From NCBI RefSeq assembly GCF_026191725.2, contig NZ_CP120863.1, positions 1,654,001 through 1,718,000 on the forward strand: DNA of 64,000 nucleotides. The letters are read 5' to 3'. The translations under genes were made by a program, and so were the position numbers. The notes beneath the pieces are model-generated. The model saw only the letters and a program-made list of their open reading frames with translations. It was not told the DNA's origin and did no database searches. Shown here piece by piece: positions 16,783 through 25,271 of the stretch (positions are counted from its first letter, which is position 1; the number at the start of each line of letters is the position of its first letter). Source of the stretch: Roseibium porphyridii (GTDB lineage: Bacteria; Pseudomonadota; Alphaproteobacteria; Rhizobiales; Stappiaceae).

Positions 16783-18126
16783 ATGGGCGATGTTATGAGC
16801 TTCCTCAACGATATAGTCGCAGGCGAACTGGACATTTTTGTCATCACCTTCACCCTGGTCGTGACGATGATCGTGCTGCTGTTTCTCAGTTTCCCGATGG
16901 TTGTGCCTTTGGCCGTTGCGGCAATGGTCGGGTTGGTCCACTTTTCTCAAATTGACACCGGCGTCATCATCCAACAGATCGTGACCGGTATTTCGCCGAA
17001 TGCATTGATTGCCGTGCCGATGTTCATATTGGCAGCCGATATCATGGCGCGGGGTCATACGGCCAACAATCTATTGGGACTGATTGAAGCCTTTTTTGGT
17101 CATCGAAGGGGTGGGCTGCCAATCACTGCCTGCCTCAGCTGCACGCTTTTCGGGTCGGTATCTGGCTCTACGCAAGCCACGGTGGTTTCCGTTGGTCAGA
17201 TCATGCGCCCGAAGCTGTTGAAGGCAGGATACAAGGACAGTTTCGTCATGGCATTGATCATCAATGCCAGCGACATTGCCTTTCTCATTCCACCAAGTAT
17301 CGGTCTCATTCTCTACGGCACTCTTGCCAACACCAGTGTCGGTGAGCTGTTCATCGCGGGGATTGGTCCTGGTGTCGTTCTGGCGGTTCTATTTTCGGGC
17401 TATTGTTACGTTTACAGCCTAGTTCAAGGCGAAACGATTGCTCTCGTGGAGCGCAAAACCGCTGCCGAGCGGCTTGCCGCGATCAAGAAAGCGCTGCTGC
17501 CTCTGGGGTTTCCCGCCCTTATCGTGGGCGGCATTTATTCAGGAGCAGTGACGCCGACTGAAGCCGCCTCCTTTTCAGTTCTTTATGCGCTGATTGTTGA
17601 ATGCGTGATCTACCGCGAGCTGAAGCTGAACGACGTCTTGAATGCGGCACTCAGCACAGGTCTGATCACGGCTGTTGTGTTCATTCTGGTCGGTGTTGGG
17701 CAGGCGTTTTCCTGGTATATCTCCTTTGAGCAAATACCTCAGGGGCTGCTTGAACCACTCAACCTGGAAGGTGCATCGGACAAGTATATTCTTGCAGTTA
17801 TCGCGCTGAGCTTCTTCGTTGGCTGCATGTTTGTCGATTCACTGGTGGTGTTGGTTATATTGACACCCATCTTCGTGCCGATTGTCGATGCGTCGGGACT
17901 TGATCCGGTTCTTGTCGGTGTGATGGTTACGTTGCAAATGGCTATCGGGTCCGCAACTCCACCATTCGGATGTGACATTTTCACTGCGATCGCGATCTTC
18001 AACCGGCCCTACATGGAGGTGATCAAAGGAACGTTTCCGTTCTTCGTGATCCTCTTCGTGATGTCAGCTCTGCTAATCTTCTTCCCGGGCATTGCGTTGA
18101 TGCTCAGGGATCTGGCGTCGCTTTAG
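16783..18126 (+). CDS. TRAP transporter large permease (DctM family)
   Basis: This 447-residue protein has about twelve membrane segments and DctM hallmarks: LFGSVSGSTQATVVSVGQIM, LIINASDIAFLIPPSIGLILYG and ATPPFGCDIF. The ATG at 16783 follows the dctQ stop by one base; a second in-frame ATG at 16795 is possible. It forms the sodium-coupled channel of the importer. No gene follows closely, so the operon seems to end here, and no clear terminator was seen. Confidence 0.92.
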   Translation: MGDVMSFLNDIVAGELDIFVITFTLVVTMIVLLFLSFPMVVPLAVAAMVGLVHFSQIDTGVIIQQIVTGISPNALIAVPMFILAADIMARGHTANNLLGLIEAFFGHRRGGLPITACLSCTLFGSVSGSTQATVVSVGQIMRPKLLKAGYKDSFVMALIINASDIAFLIPPSIGLILYGTLANTSVGELFIAGIGPGVVLAVLFSGYCYVYSLVQGETIALVERKTAAERLAAIKKALLPLGFPALIVGGIYSGAVTPTEAASFSVLYALIVECVIYRELKLNDVLNAALSTGLITAVVFILVGVGQAFSWYISFEQIPQGLLEPLNLEGASDKYILAVIALSFFVGCMFVDSLVVLVILTPIFVPIVDASGLDPVLVGVMVTLQMAIGSATPPFGCDIFTAIAIFNRPYMEVIKGTFPFFVILFVMSALLIFFPGIALMLRDLASL

Positions 18127-18277
18127 TCCAGGTCGCTGCAATGAACAATTGCCCTGGTTAGAATGGTGCCTTCCGGGTCGAAACAAACGATTGCTTAAGC
18201 GCTGATAATCCAACAGTTGGTAGGCAGTTGCATTTGGGATTTCGACGTAGCGAGCGGCGGCGATAGGTAGACACCGC

Positions 18278-18571
18278 TCAATAATGGATGCCGTATTCGG
18301 GAACGGGGTCAAGGTCGATATCGGCAAGGAGCGACCCTTCGACTATTGCCTGTACGCTGATGTTTGAGCCCATGATTGGATAGAATTTTGAGCGCGCATT
18401 GGGAGTCTCTGTTTCATTGGTCTCCGCATCATTTGTTGTCGCATCAAAACCTGTCGTGAGCATTGTTCCTGTCCCCCAAAAAGACGTTTCCGTATCGAAA
18501 GAAAACTGGGAAATCACCATAGGGGAGAGGTGCAAAAAACGGGCTAAACCTCTTGAGCAAATTCTCATCAC
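18278..18571 (-). CDS. Doubtful small hypothetical protein
   Basis: This 97-codon frame opens with a GTG next to an ATG, preceded by ACAAGG. The product is acidic in its C-terminal half (DIDLDPVPEYGIHY at the end) and Thr/Asn-rich in the middle (TTNDAETNETETPN). No family recognised, no signal peptide or membrane segment. The frame could be chance in a gene-poor stretch. Confidence 0.2.
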   Translation of the reverse strand: MMRICSRGLARFLHLSPMVISQFSFDTETSFWGTGTMLTTGFDATTNDAETNETETPNARSKFYPIMGSNISVQAIVEGSLLADIDLDPVPEYGIHY

Positions 18572-18593
18572 CTTGTGAGTAGTTTGTTTACAA

Positions 18594-18962
18594 TTGTTCT
18601 TCGGGCTTGTTTGGATGGTTTTGGCACTATGTCGCGCGACTGAAAGGCGGCTAGCGCGGCACAGTCGTGCAAAGAACCTCCCTAATGAGTTGGTGCAAAA
18701 TGGGCGTTCGGGTTCTAGTCGAATTGGGCTGTCCGAGCTTGCAATTTCAACGGATGTTCAGGCTGACCACTTGGAACGTGTGTTAGACAATCTGGTCAAC
18801 GAAGACCTAATCGCGCGAGATCGGGACGGAACCTCTCAGGCAACCGAAGCAATTCATTTAAGGCACACGGTTACGATCATTCATTGGCAAAATGGGCTTG
18901 TTCGGATACAGCCCGATTTTGTGATGGTACCGGGATTTTGTGGTAGAGCGGTTGCGACCTGA
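18594..18962 (+). CDS. Doubtful small protein with winged-helix-like segment
   Basis: This 122-codon frame encodes, at about residues 45-80, a segment LSELAISTDVQADHLERVLD followed by NLVNEDLIARD. That reads like the helix-turn-helix and wing entry of a winged-helix DNA-binding protein. The N-terminal hydrophobic run (FFGLVWMVLALC) and the remainder are unrecognised. It may be the remnant of a regulator or a chance frame. The start codon is uncertain. Confidence 0.25.
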   Translation: MFFGLVWMVLALCRATERRLARHSRAKNLPNELVQNGRSGSSRIGLSELAISTDVQADHLERVLDNLVNEDLIARDRDGTSQATEAIHLRHTVTIIHWQNGLVRIQPDFVMVPGFCGRAVAT

Positions 18963-19129
18963 AAAGCCAGCATTCGAACTGGCGCTTGGTAAGTCACTTT
19001 TTGTGCTTCGGCCCAAAGATTAGCACTGGATTTGAAGTCCCAATCCACCTAGTTGGAGTGAAAAGACTGCAGATGGTCAGTTCTGCAGCGTTGGTTCTCA
19101 GCCAGTTGAATAGTTGGACATTTAGATAC

Positions 19130-20227
19130 ATGCCTCAGACACCTTACTATCTGATCGACAAGGCAAGCCTTCGTCAAAATCTGGAGAAAGTCGCCTATGT
19201 AAGGGAGCGATCTGGTGCCAAAGCGCTCCTGGCGCTCAAGTGTTTTGCAACCTGGTGCGTATTCGATTTCATGCGCGACTACCTGGACGGCACAACGTCG
19301 TCGTCCTTGAACGAAGTGCGACTTGGGCATGAACGGTTCGGTAAGGAAACGCATGCCTATTCGGTTGCTTATGCCGATTACGAAATCGATGAGGTAATCT
19401 CGCACGCCGACAAGATCATCTTTAATTCGATCAATCAGCTGAAACGCTTTGCGGACAAGGCTGACGGCATTGTGCGTGGCCTGCGCCTGAACCCGCAGGT
19501 GTCCTCTTCGAGTTTCGATCTGGCAGATCCCGCCCGGCCGTTTTCGCGGCTTGGCGAATGGGATGTTGCGGAAGTTGAAAAGGTCGTTGATCGGATCAGT
19601 GGGTTCATGATCCACAACAATTGCGAAAACGCTGATTTTGACCTGTTCGATAGGCTGTTGGCCGACATAGAGCAAAAGTTCGGTTCACTGCTTGAGCAAG
19701 TCGAATGGGTCAGTCTTGGTGGCGGCATCCATTTTACAGGGGAGGGGTATCCGATCGATCGCTTTGCAGATCGGTTGAAGACTTTTGCGGGCAAATACGG
19801 TGTTCAGGTGTATCTGGAACCAGGCGAAGCTGCGATCACCAATTCGACCACCCTCGAGACCACGGTGCTCGATACCCTGTTCAACGGCAAGAACCTGGCG
19901 ATCGTCGACGCGTCCATAGAAGCGCATATGCTCGATCTGCTGATCTATCGGGAAAGCGCCAGGGTGGCCCCGGATCAGGGAGAACATCCTTACATGATTT
20001 GCGGAAAATCCTGCCTTGCTGGAGACATTTTCGGCGAGTTCAGATTTTCCAATGAACTCAAGCCTGGCGACCGTGTGTCGATCCAGGATGCCGCCGGTTA
20101 CACGATGGTTAAGAAGAATTGGTTCAACGGTGTAAAAATGCCGGCCATTGCCATGAAGGAACTGGATGGGACGATCGTGCCTGTCCGCGAATTTAACTAC
20201 CAGGATTACGAGCAGAGTCTCTCCTGA
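19130..20227 (+). CDS. nspC: Carboxynorspermidine decarboxylase
   Basis: This 365-residue fold-type III PLP decarboxylase starts at the ATG MPQTPYYLIDK; the open frame upstream is not family-like. The PLP lysine is in LLALKCFATW, the glycine-rich phosphate loop is WVSLGGGIHF, and the C-terminal Cys-containing loop is ICGKSCLAGDIFGEF. All match NspC, which decarboxylates carboxynorspermidine or carboxyspermidine. It is followed 50 bases later by the matching dehydrogenase. The two genes together give the aspartate-semialdehyde-dependent route to norspermidine or spermidine that replaces SpeE. Confidence 0.92.
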   Translation: MPQTPYYLIDKASLRQNLEKVAYVRERSGAKALLALKCFATWCVFDFMRDYLDGTTSSSLNEVRLGHERFGKETHAYSVAYADYEIDEVISHADKIIFNSINQLKRFADKADGIVRGLRLNPQVSSSSFDLADPARPFSRLGEWDVAEVEKVVDRISGFMIHNNCENADFDLFDRLLADIEQKFGSLLEQVEWVSLGGGIHFTGEGYPIDRFADRLKTFAGKYGVQVYLEPGEAAITNSTTLETTVLDTLFNGKNLAIVDASIEAHMLDLLIYRESARVAPDQGEHPYMICGKSCLAGDIFGEFRFSNELKPGDRVSIQDAAGYTMVKKNWFNGVKMPAIAMKELDGTIVPVREFNYQDYEQSLS

Positions 20228-20277
20228 GATCTGTTGCACGAAACAAGGCTCACGTTCCAAGGAAGGTAGAGGAACAC

Positions 20278-21516
20278 ATGAAAAAGAACGTTCTCATTGT
20301 CGGTGCAGGCGGTGTTGCCCAGGTCGTTGGTCACAAATGTGCACAAAACAACGATGTGCTCGGTGACATCCATATTGCCTCGCGCACCAAGTCCAAGTGC
20401 GACAAGATTATCGAGACCGTGCACGAGAAAAAAGCTCTTAAACAGCCGGGCGTCCTTGAAGGACACGAACTGAATGCGCTCGATATCGAAGCGACCGCTG
20501 AACTGATCCGCAAGACGGGAGCGCAAATTGTCATCAATGTCGGCACGGCCTTCCTGAACATGTCTGTCCTGAGCGCGTGTTTGAAGACCGGTGCGGCTTA
20601 CATTGACACAGCGATCCATGAGGAGCCCGGCAAGATTTGCGAGACACCGCCCTGGTACGCCAATTATGAATGGAAGCGGGCCAAGGAATGCGAACAAGCC
20701 GGCGTGACGGCCATTTTGGGAGCAGGTTTTGACCCGGGTGTCGTCAATGCTTATGCCCGTCTTGCCAAGGACGACTATCTCGACAAAGTCACCGAGGTCG
20801 ACATTGTTGACATCAATGCGGGAAGCCACAGCCGCTACTTCGCCACCAATTTCGATCCGGAAATCAATTTCCGCGAATTCACCGGCACAGTATATTCCTG
20901 GCAGAATGGCGACTGGCAGGCGAACAAGATGTTCGAAATCGGCAAGGAATATGATCTTCCGGTTGTCGGCAAGCGCATGGCCTATCTGTGTGGCCATGAC
21001 GAGGTCCATTCTCTCGCCAGAAATATGGATGGAGCCGACGTCCGTTTCTGGATGGGATTCGGTGAGCACTACATCAATGTCTTCACCGTTTTGAAGAATA
21101 TCGGTCTTCTCTCCGAACAGCCGGTCACGACGGCAGAGGGCCTGGATGTTGTCCCGCTCAAAGTGGTAAAGGCCTGCCTTCCGGACCCAACTTCACTAGC
21201 GCCGGAATACGAGGGAAAAACCTGCATTGGTGACTTCGTGAAAGGCGTCAAGGACGGCAAGGATCATGAGGTCTTCATATACAACGTCGCCGACCACAAG
21301 GAAGCCTACGAGGAAGTCGGCAGTCAGGGCATATCCTACACCGCAGGTGTACCGCCAGTTGCTGCCGCGATGCTGATCGCCACTGGCGAATGGGACGTGA
21401 GCAAGATGGCCAACGTCGAAGAACTTCCGCCGCACCCGTTCCTTGCCATCTTGAACCGCATCGGACTGCCGACCCGGATAAAGGATGCTGCGGGTGATCG
21501 GGCGATTACGTTCTAA
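20278..21516 (+). CDS. Carboxynorspermidine/carboxyspermidine dehydrogenase (saccharopine dehydrogenase family)
   Basis: The 412-residue protein has an N-terminal NADP-binding motif (VLIVGAGGVAQVVGHKC), the central GAGFDPGVVNAYA segment and the C-terminal GISYTAGVPPVAAAMLIATGEW of this family. It reductively condenses a diamine (putrescine or diaminopropane) with aspartate semialdehyde to give carboxy(nor)spermidine, the substrate of the upstream decarboxylase. The ribosome site is AAGGTAGAGG upstream of ATG. The order, decarboxylase first, is the reverse of the commonly described dehydrogenase-nspC arrangement. A strong hairpin follows the stop. Confidence 0.9.
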   Translation: MKKNVLIVGAGGVAQVVGHKCAQNNDVLGDIHIASRTKSKCDKIIETVHEKKALKQPGVLEGHELNALDIEATAELIRKTGAQIVINVGTAFLNMSVLSACLKTGAAYIDTAIHEEPGKICETPPWYANYEWKRAKECEQAGVTAILGAGFDPGVVNAYARLAKDDYLDKVTEVDIVDINAGSHSRYFATNFDPEINFREFTGTVYSWQNGDWQANKMFEIGKEYDLPVVGKRMAYLCGHDEVHSLARNMDGADVRFWMGFGEHYINVFTVLKNIGLLSEQPVTTAEGLDVVPLKVVKACLPDPTSLAPEYEGKTCIGDFVKGVKDGKDHEVFIYNVADHKEAYEEVGSQGISYTAGVPPVAAAMLIATGEWDVSKMANVEELPPHPFLAILNRIGLPTRIKDAAGDRAITF

Positions 21517-21542
21517 GGCCTGACATAACAGACCAGCAAAAT

Positions 21543-21585
21543 AGCCGCTGACAGGATATCAGTCCTGCCAGCGGCTCAATTATTT
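21543..21585 (+). terminator. Terminator hairpin after the polyamine operon
   Basis: Arms 21543-21556 and 21563-21576 form a 14-base stem with one mismatch and a 6-base loop (TATCAG), followed by the moderately T-rich CAATTATTT. It starts 27 bases after the dehydrogenase stop. Confidence 0.75.
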
Positions 21586-21587
21586 GA

Positions 21588-22070
21588 GACATACTAAGAG
21601 ACCTAGAATGTCGCCTTGGCGCCGGTGTTGCGATATGGACGGAACGCGGGCCAACCATCGTCAGGTGGTTTAGAAGTGCTTATTTTGCCGTCAACACAGT
21701 AAGTCTTGGCAATGTCCTACCATTGGACAACTCTGCGTGCGGGCTGTTGTTCCAGGCTTACCTGTCCGAGGCCCATGCGGACGTTGCCCGGAAACTGCAA
21801 CCTGCCGGGTATCGCAACAAGAAACCATCAAAGCGTGAACTGAAACAAATGCGCGATTCCTGCTGGGCAGAACTTATAGGCCATCTATCTCCCGGCATTA
21901 CAGGTCAGGCAGTGCCCGTTTTCGACGCGCGGCAGGAACTGGCCTGTGTCATGACGACAGTCACAAACCTTGGTCTGATGAAGGAACCCGAAGACAGATG
22001 GGCCTTGTTTGAATGTGCCAAGCAGGCTGCTCAAGAGACAGGTGGATCCGATAGGTTTGCGATTGAATAG
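21588..22070 (+). pseudogene. Remnant of an IclR-family regulator (effector domain only)
   Basis: The frame is open from just after a TGA at 21585 to the stop ending at 22070. It reads through an IclR effector domain: GAGVAIWTERGPTIVRW, then GNVLPLDNSACGLLFQAYLSEA, then GQAVPVFDARQELACVMTTV. The whole N-terminal winged helix is missing and no ATG or GTG suits the domain; the first plausible initiator, a TTG at 21723, falls inside the domain. It begins directly after the terminator of the polyamine operon. I interpret it as a truncated, probably non-functional gene. An alternative is a translated ligand-binding fragment. Confidence 0.7.
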
Positions 22071-22103
22071 AGCTTCGGTCCAGATGTGGGGTCACACGAA
22101 ATA

Positions 22104-22131
22104 GTCGGCTGCTCCTTAAGAGACAGCCGAC
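22104..22131. terminator. Terminator hairpin between IclR remnant and aztD-like gene
   Basis: GTCGGCTG (22104-22111) and CAGCCGAC (22124-22131) form a perfect 8-base stem with a 12-base loop between two convergent reading frames. Short T runs lie on both sides, so it could serve either direction. It most likely ends the minus-strand zinc chaperone transcript. Confidence 0.55.
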
Positions 22132-22152
22132 CCTTTGTGAGCTGTTTGACAT

Positions 22153-23388
22153 TCAGTGTTGAAGGCCCGATCCGCCGATGGCGACGATGTTGAAAGGCGA
22201 GCCACCAATAGCGATGGTCCGATCTTCTTCGAACGTATTCACATCAAGAAGCCTGACAAGGCTTTCGCGCGGATCTGTGACGGCGATCAGGTCACCCATA
22301 ACGGCAAGCCTGGGCCGCGGGGCCCGCCAATGGCCATCTTTGCTGTAAGGTTCGGTGACTTGGGCTGAACGGACGAGCTCGCCGCTCAGGACGTTGAGAG
22401 CGTGAAGTTTTCCGTCTTCAGTGAAAACGTAGGCATATTTCACGCGGATTGGGTCAAGAACGAAGTGAACGTCTCGAATTTTAAGGTCGACCAAACGGAA
22501 GGGAGTGTCGCTGGACGGTTCGATCAAGACGAGCCGGTCATCGCCGTAGTCGCCAAGAAAGAACTGGAGGGCTTTTCCGCCAACAAGCGTGCCAACGCGA
22601 CCATCGGGCATGTCTGCGGAATACTCAATGAGTTCAAGGTTCGGTGGACCACTGCCATCCGACTGCGCGACGAGGACACCTTCAACACAGCCAAATGCCA
22701 CAAGACCGGCGGATGTCGCTTCGCCATGTAGACCTGTGCAAGTCGCAACTTCTCCAACCTGCTTGCCCTTATTGTCGACGACCTTTGCGCCAAACCGCGG
22801 CGGTAACTTGTCTGCAGGCGTCGCTGTGTCGAGATTGGGTTCCGATACGACAAAGTGATCATTGATTGGAACAACCACGCCGTGATGTGGAGCCGCGGTC
22901 TTGACGACCTTGTGCTCAGCGCTGCCCTCCAAGAGGTTCTTTTCCGTATAGACCCGGGCTTCGCCATCAAGGTCAAAAAATTGCAGTACCTTGTCGTCAT
23001 GCATTACGGCGTGAACAGGTCTGGGGCCTTCAATCACTGTCGGCAGAAGCGCTGCATCCTTGATCTCGATATCCTGATGATCACCGTGGTCCGTAAGGAC
23101 GATGCCAGTTTCGACAACGTGGACTGCGTCATGATCCATCTGAACCGCGAACAGCGCTTTGCCACTCTCTGTCGGTTTGAGGTGTGTCACATAGCCGAGC
23201 GTCGAGAAGCGATTGAGCACGGAGTTTTTCGCGGGGTCGACGACCGTGATCAGTCCTTCAGCCTGGTCGGTGATGAAGAGACGCCAGGTTTCCTTTGTTT
23301 CATCGGCAGAAATTGCGGGCACGGTGGAGCCCAACGCCATGGCAAGCGCACCTGCGGCGACCATGGCATGTGGATAGTTGAAGAACAT
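22153..23388 (-). CDS. AztD-like periplasmic zinc metallochaperone (beta-propeller)
   Basis: This roughly 411-residue exported protein has a signal peptide ending near VPAISA. Repeated beta-propeller-type blades follow (for example LFITDQAEGLITVVDP and VFTEDGKLHALNVLSGEL), with His/Asp-rich segments (LTDHGDHQDIEI, AAPHHGVV) able to bind zinc. This matches AztD, which passes zinc to the AztC binding protein of the AztABC importer. No aztABC genes lie beside it. The second ATG (23388) has AGAGG six bases upstream; the first (23394) sits directly on that site. A Zur-like box precedes it, supporting zinc-starvation control. Confidence 0.78.
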   Translation of the reverse strand: MFFNYPHAMVAAGALAMALGSTVPAISADETKETWRLFITDQAEGLITVVDPAKNSVLNRFSTLGYVTHLKPTESGKALFAVQMDHDAVHVVETGIVLTDHGDHQDIEIKDAALLPTVIEGPRPVHAVMHDDKVLQFFDLDGEARVYTEKNLLEGSAEHKVVKTAAPHHGVVVPINDHFVVSEPNLDTATPADKLPPRFGAKVVDNKGKQVGEVATCTGLHGEATSAGLVAFGCVEGVLVAQSDGSGPPNLELIEYSADMPDGRVGTLVGGKALQFFLGDYGDDRLVLIEPSSDTPFRLVDLKIRDVHFVLDPIRVKYAYVFTEDGKLHALNVLSGELVRSAQVTEPYSKDGHWRAPRPRLAVMGDLIAVTDPRESLVRLLDVNTFEEDRTIAIGGSPFNIVAIGGSGLQH

Positions 23389-23399
23389 CTTCATCCTCT

Positions 23400-23416
23400 A
23401 TGTTACGATATAACAT
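23400..23416. promoter_or_regulatory. Zur-like operator
   Basis: ATGTTACGATATAACAT has inverted arms ATGTTA and TAACAT separated by five bases. It resembles the known Zur consensus TGTTATAnTATAACA. It lies 12 bases upstream of the preferred start of the AztD-like gene, so zinc-loaded Zur bound here would block transcription. Confidence 0.65.
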
Positions 23417-23609
23417 AACAAACTTAATCCAATTGGAAAGCGTGGTCCACTGCCGACAGGTGAAAAAGTTGGATCAGGTTGGATACGCGAGCAGGAGAGG
23501 TAAGGTGGATGGTGACCCATTTTACAGGTCAGGTCGCGATGCTTGTCTAAGGTGCTGCCTTATTCGAAAACAGACTTCCAACCGGATGCGAGAAATGAAG
23601 AGACCTCCT

Positions 23610-25271
23610 TCAAGCACCTCTTTGTCTCTCTATTGAGGCATCATTGTCAGGATTGTTTGTCGTGCAGCCAGGCTTGGGGAGATGAGACTGTTCTCCTTCG
23701 CGCAGTTCACGTGGAGCCAACGAGCCAAGCGCATCGAAGAGATCCGTGAGCAGGTTTTTGTATCGGCGCCAGCGTCCTATAGAGGATCGAAATATCGGCC
23801 TGCGAACCTGCAGGTTGGAAAAAGTCGTGATCGGGCTGCTGCCCTTATAGAACTCGAGACATTCCTCTTCCCATTCGAGCCCGCATTGTTCCAATAGTTT
23901 ATGGCTCTCACCCAGCTGGTCATCGACCAGCTTTTCATAACTCAACCGATGTAACTGTACGGGCAACACTTGCTGCCAATGCTCCATTAAATTCGCATAT
24001 GCATGGAAATACCGACCAACCGATTGCTGCGTCAGGCAATAGCTATGTGCCGGAGATAGTGCGTGAGACAGAAGCGAAATGCAGGTATCGGCAGGACAAC
24101 GACAACAATGAACAAAGGCCGCATTTGGAAATAGAAGGCTCATCAGCCAAAGCATTTCGTAATTGTGCGGCATCTTGTCGGTGACACGGTCGGCTCGTTT
24201 GTCGACATCGTTCAACGCACTCAAATAGCCTTTGGCAAAAGTCTTGAAATCACGAGCTTCCATGCTCTTCAGCCGTGTTTCAAGTGCCGTGCTTGGTGCC
24301 CGGGTCAAGCCAAGGTCTTGCTGAAGATGTCTGAAGTAGGAAATCTCCGCTCCGCTGGCGACGTGCGAATGACGGCTGATAATCTGCTCTGCCAGCGTGG
24401 TTCCGGATCTTGGCATCCCAAAAATGAAAACCGGTCGCTTGCTCTTGTCTCCAAATTCCAGCCGGCTTGAAAAGAAGTCCTTGTTAAAAACTTCCTTCAT
24501 AAAAGCCATGCGTTCTTCATACTTAACCTGATCAAAGTCCGAATATCTAAGTTTCCGAGCGCTGCGATAGTGCTGCACCGCGCGCTCAGTATCGCCGATG
24601 TCGTAGTAAATCTTGCCTGCAGCCCAATGCAAATTGGACTTTTCTGTATTTGCCTGAGCCACGTTTTTCAGCAGCTCTTCGATCTGGCTGAGTTCCTCCG
24701 GTCTCGACTGGTAAGTCTTTGTCATTGTTAGAAATTGGTAAGCCGCCGGCAGTTCTTTCTTTTGGGAAATCGCGAGTTCAAACCAAGTGACCGCGTCTTC
24801 GATATTGCCTACCGAAACCTCAAGCTGCCCCATACCAATCAAGGCATAGCCATTGTTCGCCTCAATCTTCAGCGCAGCTTCAAAACTTGCGCGGGCCAGG
24901 TCTGGTTGCCTCTTTCTTGTATAAAGATCTCCAAGCTGGGCGTGAAAGTCGGCAACGTTGGGGCTGAGCAAAATCGCTTTCTTGAGAGACTTTTGAGCGG
25001 ACTTCAGATCACCGGCATTCAGCAGTGCCAATCCGAGAAGTTGATGAACCTGCGGGTGTTTGGGAGCTTTGTCGGCGGCAATATTAAGACGGGCAATCGC
25101 CAACCCAATATCTCCGGCCTGATAAGCTGCGATGCCAAGCGTGAAATTTGCCTGAGCGTTGTTCGGATCCCGTTTGAGAATGTCTTCAAAAAGACCGAAT
25201 GCGATGGAAAGTCGTCCAGCATGTTGATGAGACAAGGCTATTTGCACAAGGCGCGCTAGTTCCGAACTCAT
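23610..25271 (-). CDS. TPR-repeat sulfotransferase
   Basis: The 553-residue protein has N-terminal tetratricopeptide repeats (about 1-250; canonical pieces NAQANFTLGIAAYQAGDIGL and ADFHAQLGDLYTRKRQPDLA). A sulfotransferase domain follows: the PAPS 5'-phosphosulfate loop VFIFGMPRSGTTLAEQII and, about 100 residues on, the 3'-phosphate motif FVHCCRCPADTCISLLSHAL. Proteins with this architecture are common in marine bacteria, and their acceptors are mostly unknown. It has no signal peptide. It is monocistronic: a 221-base gap precedes the aztD-like gene and 640 bases separate it from the Pot operon. Confidence 0.88.
   Translation of the reverse strand: MSSELARLVQIALSHQHAGRLSIAFGLFEDILKRDPNNAQANFTLGIAAYQAGDIGLAIARLNIAADKAPKHPQVHQLLGLALLNAGDLKSAQKSLKKAILLSPNVADFHAQLGDLYTRKRQPDLARASFEAALKIEANNGYALIGMGQLEVSVGNIEDAVTWFELAISQKKELPAAYQFLTMTKTYQSRPEELSQIEELLKNVAQANTEKSNLHWAAGKIYYDIGDTERAVQHYRSARKLRYSDFDQVKYEERMAFMKEVFNKDFFSSRLEFGDKSKRPVFIFGMPRSGTTLAEQIISRHSHVASGAEISYFRHLQQDLGLTRAPSTALETRLKSMEARDFKTFAKGYLSALNDVDKRADRVTDKMPHNYEMLWLMSLLFPNAAFVHCCRCPADTCISLLSHALSPAHSYCLTQQSVGRYFHAYANLMEHWQQVLPVQLHRLSYEKLVDDQLGESHKLLEQCGLEWEEECLEFYKGSSPITTFSNLQVRRPIFRSSIGRWRRYKNLLTDLFDALGSLAPRELREGEQSHLPKPGCTTNNPDNDASIERQRGA

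Larger units (their letters stand above)
18127..19129. other. Gene-poor interval between TRAP operon and polyamine genes
   Basis: About 1 kb separates dctM from the carboxynorspermidine decarboxylase gene. It looks more AT-rich than its flanks from about 18480 on, and holds no confidently recognised gene. Two small open frames (18278-18571 minus, 18594-18962 plus) are divergent from each other and are described separately at low confidence. It may be decayed or transferred DNA. No inverted-repeat ends of an insertion element were seen. Confidence 0.5.
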
